A DNA stretch of 64,000 bases from Theocolax elegans (lineage: Eukaryota; Arthropoda; Insecta; Hymenoptera; Cerocephalidae): the NCBI GenBank assembly GCA_026168455.1, contig CM047430.1:67061044-67125043 (forward strand), read 5' to 3'. Of this stretch, positions 20,080 through 33,830 are shown in pieces. Under the pieces are notes generated by a model. The model worked only from the letters and a program-made list of their open reading frames with translations. It was not told the DNA's origin and searched no databases. Within the stretch, counting starts at the first letter, position 1, and the number at the start of each line of letters is the position of its first letter. A program made the position numbers and the translations under genes.

Positions 20080-22920
20080 TCTCTCGTTAGGGAAACATTT
20101 TAATTTCAACTTACCTTTCATATATGTAAATTCCTTAATTATTATCTCGTTTTTAACATTCGCCTGTTTTTTTATCCTTATAATTATACTATATTTTTAT
20201 TATACCGAATTATATACAATATGTTAAATTGTTATTTTATTAATATCGTTTTACATTCCATTCGTTCGAGCTTACCTATATTATCATATTCTCCAACGAT
20301 TATTGTAAACCTATTCGTTGACCTATTACTTTATTATTTTTATGCAAATTTCTGATCATTTTTGTTTATTTGCCAATTAATTATTTAGGGTTAAATATAT
20401 TTTAAAGTACTGTACTCTACTGTTCATTTTTTGCGTTATTGGTGTTTATATTTTTTAATTTACGTATTAAAAGAAAATTCGAATTAATATAAGTTTAGAA
20501 ATAAACGAATATATAATTTTTTTCAATATAAATAGATGAAATTGTTGAATTTTAATACTAAAAATAGTACTTAAATTGTCTTTTTATTTGTATAGCTTAC
20601 AAAAATTATTTATAATTTATTTGATAATCGCATTATCAATCGCATACTTACTAAGAATCATAAACGTATAATTTTGATTTTATAATATTTATTTTGTTAT
20701 TAATGGTTCGTGAAATATAGACATGCAATTCCTTTAAAATATATGTTATAATATAAAATTAAATGCGAAATCAAGTGTTTAAAATAAAGTGTCACTGCAA
20801 ATACGAAATGTATAATTATTTGAACATTTATGAACAATCAAAGTAGTATTAAAACATAAAATATTTCTACTAAAAATTTATGAGCTTCTTTGACATGGCG
20901 ATAAGCGATTATTTTTAACATAGAAATGGATATGAATAACGAGCATTATAAATACTTACACCTTTTAAAAGTATGAAAATTATAAATAGTAACAAGATTA
21001 AAGTAAATTGCGAACCATATGTTTTTAAAATATATATACAAAAGTTAAATAATTAGTTTTTCAAAATGTAAATTTTTATTTAAATGTAATTAATATGTCT
21101 ATGGGTAGAAAATTTCCAGTTCTTACATAAACTAGCACGTTTCAAAAATCCGAAAAAAACATGAAATTTGAAACGATTGTAGCATTGGTATGAGTAGTAC
21201 AATTTTTTTTTACATTCAACAGAACACAGGTATTTTTTCGATAAAGTGAAACGTGGTTGTCTTCGTAAGAACCGCGGTGGATATGCAGTCGCTTAATCGA
21301 GCTTTTTCAGTGTATGAGAATCCTATTCTTATGCGTAAAAAATAATTACCAATACTTACAGCAGAAACATGTAGATGAGCCACATAATAAACTTATTTTT
21401 TTAAATAGTTACATCACTTTAGTCGTAAACTGTAATTATTTACTATACTTAAGTACACGTGTATACCGTAAAATATTAAGATAAAGTAAATATAATTTTA
21501 TTAACAATACTTTTCAAGTATAACATTGCATCGTAAATAATTCTAATATGTACTTAATTAGAAAGGTAAGTTAATTATGAAAGAGTCCGAATTACTGCAT
21601 TTTTATTCTAGTTTGAAAACTGTTTCAGCATGTGCATACACTAAATTATAAAAAAAAAACTATTGATTAGCGTTAATAAGAAACTAATATAAAATTAATT
21701 TTTTTTTGTAAATGCATCGCACGATGGTATGTATATAAATTTAGATTAATTTTTAATATCGTGCATGCAGTAGTTGGGTAATTAAGGAGTATTTTTTCTT
21801 GATTTTGATGAACAAACCAAATTTATTATTTAATGACGTTTCGAATGGAAATCCTCTATATTCGCTAGGCTACACCTTTATTTAAATAAACAAATTAATT
21901 ACTTTATCACAAATACACGTACATAATACTTATTATTTCGTGTTATTATAAATTAAGTAAGAAAGCACGATAAGTCGAATTAAAATTTCCTCCATAGAGA
22001 AAAGAAATATATATAGTTTATAATTCAGTATAAACATTTAAATTAATTAATTTTTATTTAAATCTGTAATATTTTAAAAGATATACTTTGTTATACACAA
22101 AATTTATAATAAAATGATTACCATTAAATAAAAAGTTAATGTGAAATATTGACTTGTACAAAATTTATTGAAATTTAGTCCGCACTTGAATATTATTCAA
22201 GTAAAACTTTCATATTCTACTATAAGAAAATGTATAACCTTTTCTTTTGTTGTACGCAAGATTAGAAAAAGCAGTGACAACACGGGTCGAGCGTCCAACT
22301 TTCTACCGATGCAAAAAAAATTGGTCTATATCTAGGAGAGACCGAAGAATGGTGAAACGGAGTAATTTAGTGTCATTCCAAAGTAGCCCTACGTACAGTC
22401 CTCCATCCCTTCTCCCTTTTACTTAAGATGGACAAAAAAAAATTAGAAATCTGTTTCTCGGCCTACTTTCTAATCCATTTTCAGCATGCCACCCTCGCTT
22501 TTAAAATTTAGTCTACGAAATAGTTCGACTCCGGGCAGACGAGTCGAGTTCGAGAATCCTGGCACTTTAGTCGCAATCGCGTGTAATCTTAAAATGTGAA
22601 CGTCGTCAAGATAACGAAATGTGAAATCCGAAGATTGTGACAAATTCAAAGTGATATTCGAACAAAAAGTTTCGTGAAACGTTAAAATTGAACTTTGATT
22701 TCTTAAGATTTCGCGCAAATAAGGAAAATAAATCTAACAATTTATATAACGCGTATGGAATTCTCGGCAATAAATATTTTTTTTCGTTGGGGAATATAGT
22801 ATTCATAATGGTAATACAATTAAAATATAAAAATTCGAAAAAAAGAGCACAAGCCACGTTAATTTGTATATACGCGGGATAAATATAATCGGTGAATTCA
22901 TCGATCATCTCTAATTGCTA
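20080..22920. other. AT-rich spacer, no gene seen
   Basis: The sequence is strongly AT-rich with scattered ATTAA/TTAAT motifs and no open frame with protein character. A more complex, less AT-biased patch at about 22250-22720 stands out and could be a conserved regulatory element, but I recognise no motif set in it. Confidence 0.55.
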
Positions 22921-23021
22921 CCGCCATTACGCGCGAATTATACCGGGAGTCTTTGTCATTTCTCTATGGGCGGCGAGAAAATGAGAAGCGATTTGCGTAC
23001 ATAAGTATATAATAATACCTA

Positions 23022-23096
23022 CATATATATATATATGTGTGTGTGTGTGTGTACGTGTACGTATATACATATACACACATATATATATATATATAT
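23022..23096. repeat. (TA)n(TG)n(TA)n compound microsatellite
   Basis: A compound array of TA, TG and TATACA units, largely alternating purine/pyrimidine. Confidence 0.88.
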
Positions 23097-23471
23097 CTAC
23101 CATCGCGCTTCTTTGAGCCAATTACGCAACTTTCGACGTACATAGTCATATTTTCTAATTGCAGTTAAATACCGCGTTCGCCTCCATCGTACGATAATGC
23201 GGCAGGCTATGCAACAAAGTCTCCAGTTTACTTGACCACTAACTGAGATGCTAATACCAACAAAGCAAAAAACAATTTTTATTTGAGAAAAATATTGACT
23301 TACTATCTTGCGTTCTAAGACACAGCGCCTCTTAACTCGGCTTATATTCCCACGAGGTTACAAAAATTAACCTTAACTTAGTTTTATGCAATTATGCTAA
23401 GGTTGTTGCAAACATTCGACGTCGAGCTCCTGTTGTTATATCCTTTCGTTGTTATTATTAACGTTATTCAC

Positions 23472-23473
<2 letters not shown>

Positions 23474-23511
<38 letters not shown>
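23474..23511. repeat. (TA)n microsatellite
   Basis: A TA run of about 18 units at the 5' edge of an AT-rich spacer that runs to about 24.3 kb and in which I see no gene. Confidence 0.9.
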
Positions 23512-23515
<4 letters not shown>

Positions 23516-24649
23516 GCTTTATTTACATTTACAAACATTCGTTACGAATTATTACTTCTATACTTGAGTTTTTTCTTATATAATTTTTTAAAATATACCA
23601 CTGCTACGAAAAATGGGTTTTTAATTATATCTAGATAAATTATTGATATATTATGTAAGATACGCTAAAAAATATTCATTGGGTTCGAATAAATGCAATT
23701 GAATGAATAATAATATGTTAAATTCAATAAATATTCATTTAAATGATATTAATTTTATTTTAATAAAATAAAATTTTATTGATTCTACGATGTATTTATA
23801 CTTTGTAATTAAATATTATATTAAATATATGCAAATAGATATTTCATTAAAATAATTAATTTTTTTTTCTATTTACCTAGCAGAATTTTGGTCATTGTTT
23901 AAAGCTATAAGGTTAAAAACAGTTATTTCCGAGTTTATAATAATTAATTGTCTGACAATTTTTATTAATACCAGATTTAAATTAATAAGATTAAAACACG
24001 TTGAATTTACATTCCTATAAATAAACTGAAGTAAATTAAATAATTCTATAACAATATAAAAGTAACATCAAGTTTTTGCTCTTAAAAAAAATTTTGATTT
24101 TAGGTAAGTTATTTGGTAATCGCAGTAATAACAAAATCTTAAAAATGTTTTTAATTACATTTACATACTTTATGGTTATAAATATTTAGATAAATTGTTT
24201 AATCGTGAACTTAGAATATCGCGGATAAGCTGTATAAAAATAAAAAAAGTAGGATGAACGCGTAAGATGCAAAAATTGTTAAAAACGAAGTCGCGCAAGT
24301 ATATCGGAGATACCAAGAGACACAGAGATAATACGAAAGAAGGAAAGACGCGTTTTTAATTCTCCGAGAATGATCCGTAACCTCCTTTTCTTGTCTCTCC
24401 TCACGCTAAACCAGTCAATAAAGAAAAAGAGAACTTAATTCTAAGGCAGGTAAACCGAGAGGAAAAAAAATTTCTTAATTTCACGATCTTTGTTAATGGG
24501 ATGAAGGAAGGCGATTCTCACGAATTCGTTCCTCTTTTCTCTTTCGCAAAAAAAGAGGAATACAGACACACAAGCTCGATCCGAACCTGCGAAAAATTCC
24601 CGCGATATGCGCGTAGGTATAGCGTTGATCGGGCGCGGGTGAGGGAGGG

Positions 24650-24652
<3 letters not shown>

Positions 24653-24701
<49 letters not shown>

Positions 24702-24764
24702 AGGGAGATGGAGAGAAAGAGAGATAGAGAGCGTTCCTGGAATCTGAAAATGGCGGGTTGCCAT
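24653..24764. promoter_or_regulatory. Candidate Polycomb response element-like cluster: (GA)n array plus paired PHO/YY1 cores
   Basis: A GA array (24653-24691, GA-rich to 24731) is followed by ATGGC at 24750-24754 and GCCAT at 24760-24764. These are two PHO/YY1 cores in opposite orientation separated by five bases. In flies, PREs of the Abd-B domain combine GAGAG and GCCAT sites. The motifs are short and the array is a common microsatellite type here, so this is a hypothesis. Confidence 0.35.
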
Positions 24765-25620
24765 TCCCGAGCAATCTATTACCGAGTCGTGGCAGCGAAT
24801 GAAAGAGGCACTTTCTACCCAAAATCTTCCGCCCCTTAAGCGCACCGCCCTACCATTTCTTCCGCTTATATCTCTCTCACTATGGTGTACGGTTTGCTCC
24901 GCTCTGGCCATCGAATACGTACAATATACATATATAAATCCAATCCCCTTCCTTCGTTTATCCCGGGAAACATATATTTTGTTGTTCTCGCATCGTTATA
25001 CCAAAATGAATTTCATCTCGAGCTGACACTCGGACCGAAAATTCCATTTGTTTCTTGGTGGTGACGAGGTGCACTAAGTGTAACGTTGTCGTAGGGACAA
25101 ACTGTTGGCTGATGGCCAGGAAAAGGGGGGAGATGAGTCGAACGGGATTTTCGTTTGCGAAAACGAGACGGAGAGAATCCGAGCGTGTGTACTTTTGGGG
25201 GATTAACTCCAGGGGGTGGAGGTTTTCCAGCGCACGATCTCTTTCTCTCCCTCTCTATTTCTGCGTTTCGGAGAGAGTACGGAGGGCGAATCGGATCGTT
25301 TGCTTTTATTTAACTTCCTAGCTCTCTCCCTACCATATCCCTCGACTCGATTTTTTTTCCACCGGCATGGCGCGGCAATTCCATTACGAACTGGACCGCG
25401 CATATGCGATCATTTCTATTGTACTATTTCAAAATTATCTGTGTTTGGAGAGAAAAAAAGGGAAAGCGATAATGCATATCGAACATTTGTATTATTCACG
25501 GGGCTCATCACTTTATCCGATTTACTTTATTTATACACCTTTTCTTATTTTTACGACACTTTTACGAAATCTATAATTCTGAAATTTAAATTATATTTAA
25601 TTAGATACTTGTTGAAATTC
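24765..25620. other. CpG-containing island around the candidate PRE, no gene seen
   Basis: Sequence complexity is higher and GC richer than in the flanks, with several non-repetitive stretches. Open frames on both strands are short and lack domain character. Confidence 0.4.
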
Positions 25621-26890
25621 AAAACTTCTTAATGTAGGAGAAGCAAACGGTGCTACTTTATAACAAAAAATCATTTTTTTTAAACAAGAACAGTTGATGG
25701 AAAATATATAATATATACACTTATGATAATCCAAATATAACAAAAACTTGTTTTTAATTTTTTTTTATAGGGTATCTTTGTCAGAGATTGGACGAATACT
25801 GGACTAGTTATAAACGAAACACCTGATTTAATTATATGTATTTTATTTTTTAATTGTAAACAAGTATTAACATTTCACATTATATATACAGTTACTACAT
25901 GCGATATGATAAGAAGTATCAGATGAATGAATGCTCATTAAAATATTAATAAATGTATACCAATCAAATATGTGTCGTACATTATAAAAATATTTTAAAA
26001 AAATTTTCAATTATTAATTATTAATTAACAGTATACTTTGGACTTTGAAAACAACGGGAACCGAATAGTGTACCTACGCGGAGAGAAAAAATTTAAGTAA
26101 AATACTGACGTTTGCTTGGTTATGTTATTTTTATCCATATTTTTAATATAAAAATGAGAATAAAATTGCAATTTTACCGTAATAGAAAGTAATTTTTTCC
26201 CGACGAAGACGCTTTGAGTACGTATTTTGTTTTACAATTCTTACAATATGTAAAATATAATGTATTACAATCATTTTTGATGTGATGTTCAAAAATTGAT
26301 GTAGTCCCTCTATATGTATACATAAACTATAGAAGCGAGCCATAAAAGGATTCGAAATCTCCTAGAATTAAGTTGCAGCAATTCGTTCATACAATTGAAC
26401 TTGTATACAATTTAAGAATTAATTAAATAAAATTAATTTTATAATTAAAATTCAAGGAAAAACAACAATAAATAATTTAATAATAAAATATGAATCAATA
26501 ATTTAAAAAATATATTAATCTTTAAAAAAAATATGTATAGAATATTTACAGATCAAAAGACGTATTAAATTGTATTTTAAACAAAGTTTAATTTGTATTC
26601 GAATAATCCAGAAAATATATGTTTCACAAAAAAATGAACGGCGACAAATAAACGCGTAATCCGCTTACAAATATTTAGACTTATACGTATTTTTTTTTCT
26701 TTTATTTCGCGGGCGGAATAGTATAGACTTGTCGTAAAATAAAATAGGTAGTTGCCAAATCTTTTGGGCGCATCTGGCCACGACGGCGAAAAAAGAAAAT
26801 AAGAAGAAAAAAAGAAAACCTGTTGCAATATACAGTGTACGAGATTATAAAGATTTGTAAGTAAATAATATTTTTAATAACCTGTTTCGC
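25621..26890. other. AT-rich spacer, no gene seen
   Basis: An AT-rich tract with poly-A and poly-T runs. I see nothing functional in it. Confidence 0.55.
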
Positions 26891-28254
26891 TACTCGTAGG
26901 TAAGTTGCGATGGAACCAACCGGTTCTCTTTCTCTTTCTCTTCCTTTTATTTAGTCATATCCCTCTCTTTCTCTCTTTCTCGAGTAGGCAGACCTTCTAT
27001 ACCCATGTCGTTTGTCTTTGGTTACTACTTTATTAAAAGTCTAAGATTCTTTTTACGTGTAACTCTACGTGTAGAGATTCGCGTTTCGCTGAGTAGATTA
27101 TTGCTTCGTATTAAATGCTTAAACTTAATCGCGATATACAGAATACGTGAAGAAACGCAATTGTGTGTGTGTGTGTGTACTCGAAGGTCGGAACGTGTAT
27201 GAAATATTGTATACGATTCTACAAATGTACGTATATATATTCGTTTGTCTCAAATATACGACGATGTATAATAATATTTTATCAATTTAATTCGGTTGTA
27301 CAAGTACATGCGTAGGTTTGACGGGGAGAATGTAATATTACATACATTTAATTAAATATGATAATTTTTAATACATCAATTAAATTCTTACCAAAATATT
27401 TAATATCAAAGAGTATAAAAATACTTGCTGGGCGAGTAACAAAATGAGAGAAAAATTTGAGTGCATTATACCAATGCGTGTCTGAAAATAATGTTGCAGT
27501 GATATACTAAACCAAATATAACTGAAACTCACGGTGAAATAAGAAGGGCTTTTTTGGGTGCATCTTGGAAGGGTAAGACCGTAAGACCATAGTTCCGGCA
27601 CATCTGCATGAAAAACAACGAATGCTCGCGCGCTCGTTCATACAGAGAATCTTAATATATACATATTGTGAATCGGATTCGAGAAAGAGTTGATGCAGTC
27701 GAAGAAAAGCATTAACTCCGATGGTTAGATCGACAAAAGATGTATCGCGCGGTAAAAAAGGAGAAAGAGAAAAGGAAAGAGGGAAGGGAAGGGAAGCTAG
27801 GAAAAAAGCGTGGTATAAGGGAAAAAACATCAAAGGATGTGTTCAACTACCATCGCTCGGTCACAAAGTGAAAAGAGGAGGAACCGTCTACTTCGGTCTC
27901 TCCTCCCTTCTTCTCTATACACTCCGGTCTTTCTTTCTCATTCTTGTCCCCTCTCCTGGTATAGGTAAAACCTCTCCTTTCTCTCTATCTCATTCGGTCT
28001 CATTCGGTCTCGTTCGCCCCCCTATTCCCCATCTCGCGTTTAAGCGTGATTCGCCGGCTTCTCTATTCTTAGAAAACTCGGAGCGCGCACGCGAAATACC
28101 CGTATTTACAATGTAGGCATACACACACGCACACGCACACACGTATATAAATATATACCTGTATACATACGTGGCACACAGCGATGAGTACCGCATTCTA
28201 AAATATTGGCACTAATATAATACCTTGGTGTCTCGTGCGCTCGGACTCGGACGC
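26891..28254. other. Mixed-composition intergenic stretch, no gene seen
   Basis: CT-rich patches occur near 26.93-26.98 and 27.87-28.02 kb, and a GAAAGGGAA-rich purine tract near 27.76-27.80 kb. There is a short TG run at 27163-27178. No open frame has protein character. Confidence 0.45.
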
Positions 28255-28306
28255 TGCACATACACACACACACACACACACACCCACACGCGCGCGCGCG
28301 TACGCG
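28255..28306. repeat. (CA)n(CG)n compound microsatellite with Z-DNA potential
   Basis: An alternating CA run (28255-28283) is followed after one break by CACACG and CG repeats (28285-28306). Both parts alternate purine and pyrimidine perfectly. Confidence 0.85.
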
Positions 28307-28309
28307 AGA

Positions 28310-29450
28310 GTACGCGAGTGTGGGTGCCAGGCGAAATTATTGCACGCGGGCCAAGCGGGCGTATTAACCATTTAATACGTTTTGGCGCATAAATTGCCGA
28401 GTATATGGGGCATTATTGCCCGGTACGACTGTTCGATTCTTTCCGTGTCCTTCCTTCTCTACCTTGGCTCTCCATATTTTCGTTATTTTTTTTTTCTTTT
28501 CAACTTCGTGTGTAGGTATATGCACGTATATATATATATATATATGGATACACACACATTTTTTTTATTTATGGTGGATTCGACTTGGGTTGTTGGTTTC
28601 TCTCTGTATAATAACGTTCCTGAAACCAGCGTGTTCAGCCTCTTTCCTCAAAGGCATAATTTGCGTCCTCTGTCAGGATCGTCTTAGCGATAAATAGACC
28701 CGATGAAATTTAATTGCTTAATTCTTAGGAATATTTCATTATTTTATCATTAATATATTCGTTATTATCGTCTTTGATTATTTTATATATTGCACATTCG
28801 TGCGGTTTGTATAACTATTTCACTTTCAAATTTATTCAAGGCATATTTTGGTGCGTCTAATGAAATAACTAAAATATGTACGCACAGATAAATGTTTTAT
28901 TAAAAATTACTATAACCTTCTGCAAAGGTGAAAAAAACTGTCAGCACAAGTAAAATTGTTGTACTGTATTAATGATAATGTCTAATGAAATTCGGTAAAA
29001 AATGAATCGAACATTTTTCGACAAATCGAGGTGTCCTTTGAAAAAAATGTACCTTTACCAATTTAGTACATGTTAATAAGACCGATCTTTTAAAGCAAAA
29101 TCCTTCATAGATTAATTAAATATAAATCTTATTAGTGCCGCAATATAGATCGAAAATCACTAAGTCGTATCGTCTAAGTTAATACAGCAATTACGTGTCT
29201 CCTAGGAATGAGCTACTGTTTAACAAATTACTGGACATTGTCGAAAAAAAAATCGATTACGCCCAGGCGTCTCGTAAACTCGGTACTTAATGACGGTAAC
29301 AACGGTAAACAAACTCCCTCCTTTACTAAAAAAATATATACCTATATACATGTACACATATATACGTATACAGATATACGTGTGTACGTGAAAAATTTAC
29401 TGCAACACACGAGCACATCGTGTAGAACTCATTAGTATTCGCTCGCAAGC
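28310..29450. other. Non-coding stretch with a compact complex patch at 28320-28450
   Basis: The patch at 28320-28450 is non-repetitive and GC-balanced. It holds GCATAAATTG, whose reverse complement contains a TTTATG-type Abd-B/Caudal core. The remainder to about 29.2 kb is AT-rich. I see no gene. Confidence 0.35.
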
Positions 29451-29505
29451 TGTCCCCTTTCTTTCGTGCACAAAGTAGGAATTTTCGAGCGCAAGAGATT
29501 TCTCG

Positions 29506-30064
29506 AGAGAGAGAGAGAGAGAGAAAGAAGAAAAATCCATCGTCCATGTTATACAGCGCGGTTGTATATGGTGGGGTTTATATATTTACGAAATCAGCGA
29601 CGAAAATACGAGAGTGGGAGAGGGAGAGAGGAAAAAGAGTACGGCATCAAAAGCGAGGCTAGGCTCCTCCCGAAAATGAAAATTCTCGTCGCGTTGCGGA
29701 CCGGTCTCTCCTCGTTGGTTCGGCCGCCAGGATTCCGGGAATACGCTGACTGAATTATTTATTCCTCTCTCTCTCTCTCTCTCTCTCTCGCTCTCTCTTT
29801 CTTGCGCTCGGAGGTATGTATAAGTGGGACCAGACCAAAGGAGACAGCACCCTCCCCTAATTCAGCCGGTAATCGCTGGCTGCTGTCCTTGCGAGTTTCG
29901 CGTATATATAGTCGGTTCGCTCCCTCTCACTTGTTCGCTGCAAAGTTTATATACGCTTATACACATGTAAACGGGATATGTGCCTACGGATATTATAACG
30001 TGCGCAACTCGTTCCTTTGCCACTTTATGCGACCATTTTCCATGTCTCTCTCTCTCTCTCTCTC
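29506..30064. repeat. GA array (29506-29525) and CT arrays (29764-29800, 30045-30064)
   Basis: Three dinucleotide arrays lie in one CpG-containing island of about 0.7 kb (29.46-30.2 kb). No gene is recognised in it. Confidence 0.85.
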
Positions 30065-30361
30065 TGTCCCTCTCTCCGAGTACGATACATTCGAGTCAAC
30101 TTATTTGACGATATACATGTACATGTGTGTGTGTATATGTGTGCATACGCTCCTCTTGCCCCTCTCACTCTTTGTCTTTCGCCTCTTTCTTATATATATG
30201 TTTTTCAATTACGATTAATCCGCGACTTAATTAGTTAGTCTCGAGTGACTACAACTCTCTTTCTTATATATATGTATATACGAGGCTCGGGTTTTATTGA
30301 CTTTTTCTTCGTTTCTCGATCTCCAACTGTCGCACACATCTGTTTCTCGAAAATTTTCCAC

Positions 30362-30412
30362 TTATTATTATTATTATCATTATTATTATCATTATTATTA
30401 TCATTATTATTT
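30362..30412. repeat. (ATTATTATC)n-type array
   Basis: ATT/ATC triplets form about four larger units. The opposite strand reads as poly-Asn/Asp, which is artefactual. Confidence 0.85.
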
Positions 30413-30489
30413 TTAATACTCATTTCTGTTTCTTAATCGTCTACTCTTTGAAAAAGGACGGGACGCAAAAGTGTGTTACTTACCGCGGT

Positions 30490-32080
30490 GTCTAGGCCAA
30501 TTACAATGAGCCGCGGGAGTAGTAAAAAAATAACGATTAAATTTTATTTTCGTAGAGTTATGTATGTGCGTATAAGCTACAATGTGTATAATTATAATCT
30601 ACAATTATTACATACATTATAACCTTTGCTATAGTTACGCTAATGTTTATCGTCGACCATCTAAATCAAGATAAACCTATGTGATCTATTCGTATTTTTT
30701 TTTTCGGTATATCTTGTCGACTTGCGGCACCTTTTACAAATGAAAAATCTACGTCAAGAAAGCGCCTTACGTAAATAATTTAAATTTTATAATTATTATC
30801 TCGTACAAATCAACCGAGACCGAGAGCCGTTAGCGATCTTAAATGTACGAAGTTTGTAGAATCCGTGGTAAACTTCCTCGAGACCTGTACGAATAATTTC
30901 ATAATTTTTAAAATAATCTTATAATTTTAGTATATATAATTTATTGCAAATTGAAATCAAGTTAATATTTATTTTGAAAATTATTAATTTCAATATGATA
31001 AAATTATATAAAGTATATAGATATGTATTGTAACTGAATTTCGATTTATCATTTGAATCATTATAAATAAATGTTTTCACTTCTTGATTACCGAAATTTT
31101 TTATAGTCTGCACACTCTGAGAAAAATATTATGTAAAAATTAGTAAATACACGATATATAATAATACTAACTAATAATTCTAACAAAAATTAATGTTTTA
31201 GTACTATTAAATTTTACTATGTGTTATAATACTGTTTTAGATTTTTGACAATCCATTTTTAAATTGTATAAACTATATTTTTAATTCAATATTATTCTCC
31301 GTGCACGAAAAGATTTGTTTTAATGTAGCGGAAAGCCTGATAAATAATTTTACCTTTTTTTATATTACTTTTAAAACAGCATGATGAAAATTTTAGATAA
31401 AATTTTTTAGATTAAATCCCGTTTCGTAATCCAGTTTTACTATATATTGACCAAAGAAATAAATGTACTGTAAATAAAGCTTTCTGTATATATTTCCCCT
31501 TTATTCCGTCTGATTACCTATTTTTTAAAATTAAATATTATGATTAAAAGCAAACAGTCTGTTATAATATACATTTTTTGCAACATTTTTATACTTCTAT
31601 GAATTTGTTCTTCTTTTATAGAAATATTTCTTACGTATAATTTGTAAATGTGCATTATTAAATGTACAGACATTATATTCGATATAATTATCATATCTCG
31701 AGTGTCAATTAGATCAATAGCTAATTTCGTAAACAAAACTATTTTTTTTTTTATTAAAGTAAGTTTATTTCCCGAGAAACGGATTTTAAACATATAATTT
31801 TTTTAACCTGTTAAACAAACTTTCGCCTAAAATTTTTACACGATCCTATTTTTAATGTAATAACTATATATAATCGCAAAAAAGTGTAAAAAAATTAATT
31901 TCTAAAACAACGATCGAAAAAATTACATTTTTAAGTAAAAGAGTCTCGTAAATCAGTGAAAAAAGGAGTAAAAAAGGAGGAAGGGTAAAGAAATATCGAT
32001 CGTTGAAAATAACAGTAATCGCACGGATGTTTAAATTTCCCCGTTGAAAATGTACACGGTAAAGTTAAATCAAGATAGAG
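30490..32080. other. AT-rich spacer, no gene seen
   Basis: A long AT-rich tract with short low-complexity open frames only. I see nothing functional in it. Confidence 0.55.
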
Positions 32081-32085
32081 GGACG

Positions 32086-32511
32086 CAGTAGCAGCAGCAA
32101 CAGCAGCAGCAGCAGCGGCGACGGCGGCGGCAACAGCGATGGCAGCAGGAGCAGCAGCCACGATAAAACGAAAACAAACAAAAACTGTTAAAGTGTCCGA
32201 CGGTTCACCGTTACTCTTGACCATGCTGTAGATATTCGTGGTATCGAATTATCAAGAGGTAACCCAAAGAAGGTCCGGGATCGATCAATTTGTATATATA
32301 TATATATAGATATATACACCGGTAATACCGCTAGACTCGGTCGGGCAGCCATCGGTGTTATTATATCCGCGCTTGGTGTGCCGAAGAAAAGTTTCGCGGA
32401 AATCATGCGGAGCATTAATCTCCGTTCGGGGAAAAACGGCGAGAGTGAGAGAAAAGCGCGAGACCGGGTGAAATCGGCCGCTCCGGAGTCTCGGACGAAT
32501 GATCCCTAATG

Positions 32512-32563
<52 letters not shown>
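32086..32563. repeat. (CAG)n array (32086-32159) and (GA)n array (32513-32563)
   Basis: A CAG/CGG triplet array and a GA microsatellite of about 20 units flank a non-repetitive CpG-containing 350-bp segment. The poly-Ala frame on the minus strand is a repeat translation and has no supporting sequence around it. Confidence 0.87.
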
Positions 32564-33369
32564 CCCACTGGAGCCCAAAGCAAAAACTATAACGGCAATG
32601 AGACCAGACTCGCAAGAGGGGAGGAAATCGGGGATCACTGAGAGAAGGAAGAAAATAAAATATCGGCTGTAGGAATGGACCGTGCCGTTAGACTTTATGC
32701 CTTATTTGTTTTGCAAAGTGGTACCCGCTTTAACAAGCGTTTAGTACTCTTGTGTAGCCTTTTGGCTCTCTTTATTTCGTACAGAGAACTCCGCGCTTTT
32801 GCATTTTCTCAGCTCCTATGCTACGGTGTATATGTATCTCTTTCTTACTCTCTCTTACTCTTTTCTTGCCTATTCTAATGCGCGGATTTACGTCCTATTT
32901 TAGAGTCTTTTAGCGTCAGTTTAGTATTTTACAAAAATTATTAACGATTGCAATAAATTTAATTTATTTCCTATTTACTTACGTATACGTGTAATACACT
33001 CAGGTGAGTATACACAGTGTCGCGTTTGCGTAATCGGCCTTAACTCCTCGAAATTGCTGAAACTGATCGCCTTTTAATTTATTCGTTCTCAATCCAATTA
33101 ATCATCATTTTGTTATTTAATCCTTTCAAATTTCATTATGTATAAACTATTAAAATTATATAAATTTGGAAAAACGTAACTAATGTATTAAAATTTGATA
33201 AACATTGATAATGTACGATAAAAAAATTCGTATTATTTATTTCTCTATAACTTTAATTGTAATAATAAAGTGAAATTTTTAAAAATACGAAAAAAATAAA
33301 CATATTTAAAGAAAATACGGTTTTAAGATCAGATTGTACAAAGTTTGGGTAAAATAAATGGATATATAC

Positions 33370-33830
33370 GTTGCGCGGAGATATAGGATGGTATAAGGTA
33401 ATCAGCGAGGCATGCAGAGAAACCCCGGTGAACACGAATGACAAGCTTATCGGAGCGCTAACTCGCAGTCACGGTACGATAGATCCGCGGGGCAATTTTC
33501 CTTTCCCGCCTTCTCCGGGCGATCACGTCGCGTGTACTCGCGGCCGACAATCGAACCGGGCCAATTACCGCGCCATCGATTTTCACTTGGAAACAATAGA
33601 CGGCCAGAGAGCGCTCGAGAGAGTCGGTCCCCGTCGCGGAGGAGGAAGGTATAGAGGAACGAAAAAAAAAAAAGAAAAAGAAAGAAACAACAGAGAACCG
33701 CAACGGCAATGAGGTGTTGCCGCGCTAAGAATAAGGTGAACTTTTTTTGCGGCACGATCGCGTAACTCGTTTGTCGAGCGCGCGCGCGCGCGCTCGCTCG
33801 TTTCTAACTTGCGGGTAAAGTAAGTGTTAC
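33370..33830. other. CpG-rich non-coding island with (CG)n run
   Basis: A compact, complex, GC-richer segment between AT-rich flanks. Around 33560-33600 it combines AATTA (homeodomain core), GCCAT (PHO/YY1 core) and AACAATAG (SOX-like core). A CG run lies at about 33778-33792. Enhancer-like but unproven; no gene seen. Confidence 0.35.

Noticed and set aside
23686..23700. GGTTCGAAT, resembling a tRNA B box (also at 61494)
   Set aside because: No A box or cloverleaf can be drawn around either site.
31931..32224. Minus-strand poly-Ala open frame
   Set aside because: A translation of a CAG/CGG triplet array with no flanking protein signature.
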